DNA of 64,000 nt from Chalara sp. BL73 (lineage: Eukaryota > Ascomycota > Leotiomycetes > Helotiales). The position numbers and the translations under genes were made by a program. Location: the NCBI GenBank assembly GCA_918026815.1, contig CAKJVC010000193.1, positions 186,001 to 250,000 on the forward strand. Reading direction: 5' to 3'. Below the pieces are notes generated by a model, which made no database searches, was not told the origin of the DNA, and worked only from the letters and a program-made list of their open reading frames with translations. Shown one piece after another: positions 58,217 through 64,000 of the stretch (positions are counted from its first letter, which is position 1; every line of letters begins with the position of its first letter).

Positions 58217-61200
58217 TTAACTAGTCTCCCGGTTTTCGTTTTGTATTTGTTTGAGGTTTGGCTGGAAATCCTTCTCAATCCACTCCCAGTATGTTCGCCA
58301 TATCTGATGATGACCACCTTGCGCGGCAATACCACTGCTTACCCCTGGGATAGCACCGTACAGTAGTACCGAGATACGAAGGGCGCCTTTTACAGCTTCC
58401 TCTTGTTTTTCGATCTCCTGCTTGACTGCGTTGTCCTTCAGCTTTGTGGAGAGGATGGTGCGGAATGCATCGGCAATGGAGTCTAGTCGTCGTGCAGTCT
58501 CGTCTGGATCCAGAACAACGAGCTTTGTCAGCATGAGATTGCAAAGTGAGCGGATGTCATGCTCATCCTTCAGTCCATCGACAACGCGATCGTAGAACTC
58601 TACAATGTTAATGCGTGAGAATGCAGTCTCCATCAGAGAGTAAAGTGTTTCATAAGCGCTCTGCCATAAATGTTAGTAACCAGACATTTATCGAGAGGCT
58701 GCACACATACCTTGCGAACCTCAAGACCATCATCCACCTTATGCTTGAATGGGCCCATCATAACCTCCCGAATCAACTCCGGTTTGATGACAGATTCACG
58801 CATGACGAATGGCAGTAATTGTCCGAGGTTTGGAATGATAAGGTCGGGCTTGTTGTGTGACGCGGCATTAAGTGTCGTTAATGCAAGCCGGCGATTTTCG
58901 AGATCCGAGTCGTTGAGTATGACGGTAAGCATGTCGATCAAGGTTGCTTTAATAATAGTGTCAAAAGTCTCATCACCATCAGGAAGGGTATAGCGGAGTG
59001 CTTGGATGGCCATAGCACGAACAGACGGCGTTGGGTCACGGAGGTATGCCTATCCAGTTAGCTGTTGAATTAAAAAGGTATGAATCTTGACTTGCTTGAA
59101 GTTGCGGCATGAATGTCTTCGGATCAATAATTGCCAATCGGCCAATGCACTCCGCACCGACCGCTTTGTTGTCCTCTGCCTGAGATGCTTGTAGTAATCG
59201 ATCCCAAATATTATTGGTGTAATTGCTAATATCAGCAGAATGATTGGTAGCCTGCTGAAGGATCTCCTTGATAGAATGGAGTAGTAAATACTGAGCATTG
59301 CCGCCTTTATCCATGGTATTCAAGATCTCGGGCAGATAGATCGGGATATTTCCAGCACCGGCACGGCCTAAGGCGACTGCGGCAGCAAGACGCACCTTAT
59401 CTGATCGTTTGAATTGGTTCAAGAATGTTGATGGCCTCAAGGTAGACTTTCCTCCTTGTCGCAGACCAGCCTCGCCTAGAACTGCTAAAGCTAGAATCTG
59501 TTTGGCATCTTCGGACTGAGGATTGTTTAGTTCCTCAGCAAAATCTTCAGCCTTTACACCCACAGAGGGACCCCCGTACACCAACAGGGTACCGATAACT
59601 TTCCCAACAACTGTAGGGTCACCATTAATGCTAACGTCTTTCAAAAGTCCACTCATCAATGGCTGACCAGCACCCTTCTGGCCAATGTTCTTAACCAAGG
59701 CAAGTAGGGCTTCTAATACCGACCCTCCAAGTGTATCGCTTTTCAATAACTCACAAACTGCAGAGTCCAGTTGCGGGGTAGTGACGAGCTTCGGGTCATC
59801 TAATACCAAGTAGGCAAGTACTATGAGTGCTGGCCCTAGTAAGTGTAGATCCTTGGTGGTCAACAGAGGCAGAAGAGCGCCTACTAAGCCCTCAATCGTC
59901 GATCGATCAAGGGAGCTTCTTGACGCAGGAGCAATCACTAGATTTTTTAAAGCCCCAAGACTCGCACCCCGCAATGCACGATTAGCCTTTCGCAACTGTG
60001 CTGAGAGCTCCAAGGACACCTCACGGATCCATTTTGCCTGAAGTTGGTCCTTACTACTTGATAATGCAGCAATGTTGTCGACAGCACGGACAGCAGCAAG
60101 CCGAGTAGTCTCATTTTTCAGGCGGTCATGTAATAGATCCAAAGCAGCAGTCCGACTCTCAGAATTGAGTAGTGGTACACCTTCGAGACTTAAAGTGCGT
60201 GCCAGTAATATTCCGAGAGCACGAATTGCACGCTGTCGAACTTCAACATCAGCTTCAGTCGATGAAACACGACTGATTATCGCGTCATAAAGTTGCTGTA
60301 GATATCCTTGTTGGCTTTGCTTTAGTGATCTTGATCGGGGTGGTGTTAGTGCTTTAACGAGCTCCTCCACAGTACTGATAGCTTCGCTAGATATCTTGTA
60401 ATACTTCTCGGTGACGGCTGATATGACACCTGGGACGATCTTGGGTAAGTATGGCTGCAAGATAGTAGACGAATGAGTCTTGCAAATATCTGCGACCAGT
60501 CGAAGTGCAGCAATTCGCATTGTATGAACAGTTGCGGATGCGGCTCCTCCGGTTGTGATTGAGCTGGATGATGTTGAGCCAGCCGTTGTTTTAATTGTAT
60601 CAACGATCGGCTCAATAATCTGGGCGAAATACTCCCCGAGGCCACCATTTTGGACAGCGATTATGTCATCAAGCAAGTTAACGAGTGCTTGTTTAGTAGG
60701 AATAGAATTTCCCTTGAGTAATTTGGTAACTACTTTGATGATCGAGGGACTCAATCGTGCTAGATCAGCTCTGGGACCAGTTGCAGGAAGAGGCTCAGCA
60801 GTTGGCGAGGCAAGACCTGCAGATGTTGAAAGTAGTGTGTTTGAATCAAAGTTACTGCTGCTCTCGCGCCTACGCTTGCGACTTATAGGGGCACTGTGGG
60901 CAAAATCCGCACTATCCTCAATAGAAACATGGCTGATGATACCGCCACCAGTTTTGCGAACTAAAGAAGCACTAGTCGCTATAATTTCGAGACGAACATT
61001 CTCTTCACGCTCGTTGAAACGCTGAACAAGGATTGGCGCAATTTGTGTGTAAAGTGTTCCATCGTCAAGTAGATCACCGCTACCACGAGTTGAAATAAGG
61101 GTGTAAAGAGTCTTTGCAGCACAGCGACGTACTTTCCAACTCGCATCATCATCATCGTCGTCGAATCCAGCATCAGCCTCAAACTCGTCATCAAAATCAG

Positions 61201-62602
61201 ACAATTCATCTTCGTCTTGCTGAGTTCCTCCCATTTCCTCATCATCATCGTCGTCATTATAATTGGGATCATACTTTAGGAAACGCAAGGCAGAGGAGAT
61301 TGTCTCCTCAGTATATGGACGCATTTCACTCCCACAGGAAGCGAGAAATCCCTCCAGTGCGACCAAGGCGGCTTCACGCACATCATCAGCTTCTAAGTTA
61401 GGCTCTCCATCCTCTGCAGCATCTTCGAGTTGCTCCTCAAGTTCCGTCGCACTTAACGGTGCAAGAACGAATGGTGCAAGCGTCCTGAGATATGGACCAA
61501 ATCTGGAAGGAATTGATCGCGCCATTGAGCCAAGAATCGTTATATATAGACGTCGCTGAATTGGTGTAAGATGTGGATTACGGAGAGTCTCGATAAGCTG
61601 AGAGATGAAAGCACTTAACTCTGTGTCTGAGAGATATGAGGCTAAAATCGATATAGCAACAACCGCTCGTTTCTTGACAACAGAGCTAGCTCGTTCGCTC
61701 TCCAATATACTTATAAGGAGTGCTTGAAGAGCCTCAACCTCTGGTGGCTGGAGCATGGGTCCAAAGCATCGGGTTACCTCAATTAACACATCGACAGCCT
61801 CAGGGTCAATATCTTTAGCTGTTTCTAAATCAAGCATACCAGGTGGTGGTGGAGGAAGCTTTACTCCTTTTGCAGGCTTTTGCAGAACAATTCGACCAAC
61901 TAATCTAGGAATGAGCACTCTGCTTATAGCTGTATATGCTTCGTTGACCTCCTTGGATGGTGCCACTCCACTGACAGGTCTGGGTAGTGTGATAACAACC
62001 GTTCTGAGCGCCATTGCTGGAATAGAACTATCCACTGAATTCTCAAGATCCAAAATGGAGAGCTTTTCCAACAGGGGAGCTAAGATAGCATTAGGTATCT
62101 TGCTAACTAGAGGTGATAAACTACTATATATTAGCCCATTCTATAGAAATTTGTAGCTTTGAAGATATTATGTATAGGATGAAGCCCTCTCATGTCCCAT
62201 GAAACAGAGGTTTCTTGAGCCTCATGTCGAGCCAAGACCCACTATTCATGTGGTGTTGACTGAACTACGGGAAAGCCATACTATGCCAACGGTGCCTGCC
62301 TGATCCTGACATAATTTCACCTTATACGCAACGCTGAAACTGAAGAGGAATATTGGGTACCATTTGATTGCAAGATTTTGGACTTCTCCATTCTGATCGT
62401 CCAAAGTCTTTATGATGCCATCCACCGCTCTAGCTGCAGTATTATAATCGTTGTGTAGAAAATCTGGCTTTCCAATTGTAAGAACTTGATACAAGTCATT
62501 CAAGGACATAAATCGAAAGTCTGGATCGGCATCGTGGAGCTTCGGAAGTAGACCTGCCACCGTCTGCGAGGTTGGGTTTTGGGATATTTGTATTGACGCC
62601 AT
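58217..62602 (-). CDS. CAND1: CAND1/TIP120, cullin-associated exchange factor
   Basis: HEAT-repeat protein that binds unneddylated cullin-RBX1 and exchanges substrate receptors of SCF ligases. Exons 62361..62602, 59096..62120, 58711..59049 and 58217..58660; 1349 residues, somewhat longer than the human protein. N-terminal HEAT repeats start at TVAGLLPKLHDADPDFR; the acidic loop after LRFLKYDPNYNDDDDDEEM is a CAND1 hallmark; the C-terminal TIP120 domain includes HDIRSLCNLMLTKL and ETAFSRINIVEFYDRVV. The first intron is 240 nt and its acceptor is the second of two adjacent TAGs. The second intron, 59050..59095, has a GC donor (GCAAGT) instead of GT. A Ser-rich loop lies around residues 400-430. 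Divergent from the gene at 63302. Confidence 0.95.
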
Positions 62603-63301
62603 ATTGGATTGCAGAGTGTAAACACTGCAGAGGAGTAGAGTTGACTTGATGGAAGCGTATGTGCTAGGTGTAGGCCATCAAATTTGGCGCTATAACTGCT
62701 TGATTTATCTGCAGTCGAGGGTTGGTTGAGAATCTGGAGGAGGGGTAGGTCGCTGAGGCGTCTAGGAAGCTTCAGTAAGATGAGCCACTTTTTTATTAGC
62801 GTTGGAAAAATGCAGAGTAGAAAACAAATGTGGCCTTACGGACGTCGGTGCTGATTTATGAGGATAGTATTTTTAGGTATAAAGAAACGTTGGTTACAAA
62901 AGAAGGCGGATGTTATGGGCAAATTACTGAATGAAAGGTGAACATTTCTAGGTACCAAGCTCTCAGGTTGGGGTGTAGTGGGGTGAAAGTTCTGCCTTAT
63001 GGGGACCATGTTGTGGCCTGAAGTACCATATGATATAACAAGGCACCCAGGGAGGGGTGCCTTGTCAGCTTAGGTACTTTACTGACCTGCCCGGTATATT
63101 GAGTATGGATTAGCCGAGTTTGCAGGGGACCAGCTCTTGAAAAGTTCTGGCGTGATCCATCATCATTCCCAACTACCAGCCACCCTTTCAAGGTACCAAT
63201 TGAGTATCAATCAAGTCTCCAGCTCGCACATTTGGAAATTCTCGTTAGCACAAAGCCTTGGGGTCATTTCTGGACTTGTTCAAGTCATTCATTCAAGCAC
63301 A
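62603..63301. other. Divergent promoter of CAND1 and the small mitochondrial gene
   Basis: Head-to-head spacing of about 700 bp. It contains a short inverted repeat around 63040-63062 (AAGGCACC ... GGTGCCTT). No supported coding frame. Confidence 0.5.
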
Positions 63302-63969
63302 ATGGCATTCTCAAGAGTGGCAGCGATGCGATCCTGCTTCCGCACTGCAACCCGTTCAACTGCTGTTCGCCCTCAATTATTCCGCCAAGTAGCTCGACGA
63401 GGTTATGCCAGCGGCGGTCATGGCGAAACAAAAGCTAGCGGTGATGCGGTCTGGTAGGACTATAATTCGAAACAAAATGGATCTCATTGTTAACATTACT
63501 GGCAGGGCCGCAGGAGCTGTTGCCGTGACCATTCCCAGTTGTTGGTGGCTTCTTTCCAATGCTGAAGACGCTTCCCATGGCCATGACGATCATGGGGATA
63601 GCCATGGAAAGCCGCACCACAAGGAAGGAGGCGAGGAAGACGAAGCCAAAGATGAAACCAAAGACGAGGCGGCTGAGACCGAGGATAAAAAGGATAACAG
63701 TGAGAAGTCCGATGACTCTGATAGTGAGGGAGAGAGCAAAGATGTGTGTTCCCAAACCATTCGTTCATCGGTCAAAGCGATACCGCAAAACTAACTATGG
63801 TATCGTTCAGACGCCAGATACTTCAGAGGATGAGGGTGAGGGTGAGAAAAAGGACGGCAACAAGAAGCATCTCGAAAACGATAAAGGAGTCAAGCAAGGC
63901 CAAGAAGATGACAAAGGTATTTCTCAATCATTCGTCCGGGAGGTTTACACATCATGCAAGCCCGGATAA
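63302..63969 (+). CDS. Small conserved mitochondrial membrane protein, 3' end uncertain
   Basis: Exons 63302..63453, 63506..63743 and 63811 onward (introns 52 and 67 nt). An Arg-rich presequence (RTATRSTAVRPQLFRQVARRGYA) is followed by one short membrane-like segment, AAGAVAVTIPSCWWLL, and a His/Asp-rich then Lys/Glu/Asp-rich hydrophilic tail (HGHDDHGDSHGK onward). This layout is widespread in filamentous fungi, usually as an unnamed protein; I infer an inner-membrane protein with an acidic domain in the intermembrane space or matrix. The third exon reads open to a TGA-free end at TAA 63967-63969, but a possible GTATTT donor at 63917 may send it to an exon beyond the window, so the C terminus is not settled. 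Confidence 0.7.
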
Positions 63970-64000
63970 ATCATGGAACAAGTGCGAATCACATGATGAG

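Noticed and set aside
60555..62156. Plus-strand frames of 95-156 codons
   Set aside because: Antisense shadows of CAND1, partly low-complexity from its acidic loop.

Overview
This is a nuclear window from a filamentous ascomycete (Pezizomycotina). The evidence is eukaryotic housekeeping genes cut by many short introns (mostly 45-90 nt, GTAAGT-like donors, CTAAC/CTGAC branch sites), compact spacing, and several fungus-specific families: a 2EXR-domain protein, a PPPDE-thioredoxin-PUL fusion, an OBAP-like DUF1264 protein and a Vps16 of fungal length. The style would fit a Leotiomycete, but the class cannot be fixed from this sequence alone. I see no rRNA, tRNA, CRISPR, intact transposon or viral genome.

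Layout. 0.7-1.8 kb: AHA1 Hsp90 co-chaperone (+), one base short in a G-run. 2.4-3.5 kb: decayed minus-strand reading frame. 4.7-7.3 kb: GBD/FH3 formin-like armadillo protein (-). 8-9.7 kb: mitochondrial processing peptidase alpha subunit (-). 11.1-13.3 kb: FHA-RING ubiquitin ligase of the Dma/CHFR type (+). 13.7-16.8 kb: VPS16 (-). 17.1-18.3 kb: Mg-chelatase-like protein (+). 19.5-21.3 kb: Golgi GDPase (-). 21.9-23.6 kb: PPPDE-Trx-PUL protein (+). 26.4-27.8 kb: 2EXR protein (+). 27.8-31.9 kb: a 4-kb gene desert. 31.9-33.7 kb: short kinesin-3 (+). 34.6-35.4 kb: class II-like eIF4E (+). 35.7-36.3 kb: small EF-hand protein (-). 37.0-37.9 kb: DUF1264/OBAP protein (-). 38.2-39.4 kb: glyoxalase II (-). 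39.8-41.7 kb: disrupted membrane-protein gene (+). 42.3-42.9 kb: small secreted Cys-containing protein (-). 43.7-45.6 kb: secreted RNase T2 (-). 46.6-54.3 kb: class II aldolase (+), iron-type alcohol dehydrogenase (+), HSL-type esterase (-) and a membrane-anchored TAP-like hydrolase (+). 54.8-56.3 kb: mitochondrial EF-Tu (+). 58.2-62.6 kb: CAND1 (-). 63.3 kb to the edge: small mitochondrial membrane protein (+).

Most genes are unlinked housekeeping functions: mitochondrial import and translation, vacuolar tethering, ubiquitin/cullin control, cap binding, and methylglyoxal detoxification. The accessory part is 39.8-54.3 kb, with secreted or membrane products, disrupted genes and a run of small-molecule enzymes that could form a catabolic set. 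No clearly undescribed system is evident. The best leads are the aldolase/dehydrogenase/esterase neighbourhood, the decayed frames with distinct kinds of lesion, a GC-AG intron in CAND1, and the fusion or truncated domain architectures. Exon coordinates were worked out by hand from splice signals and protein homology remembered from the families; no alignment or transcript data were available.
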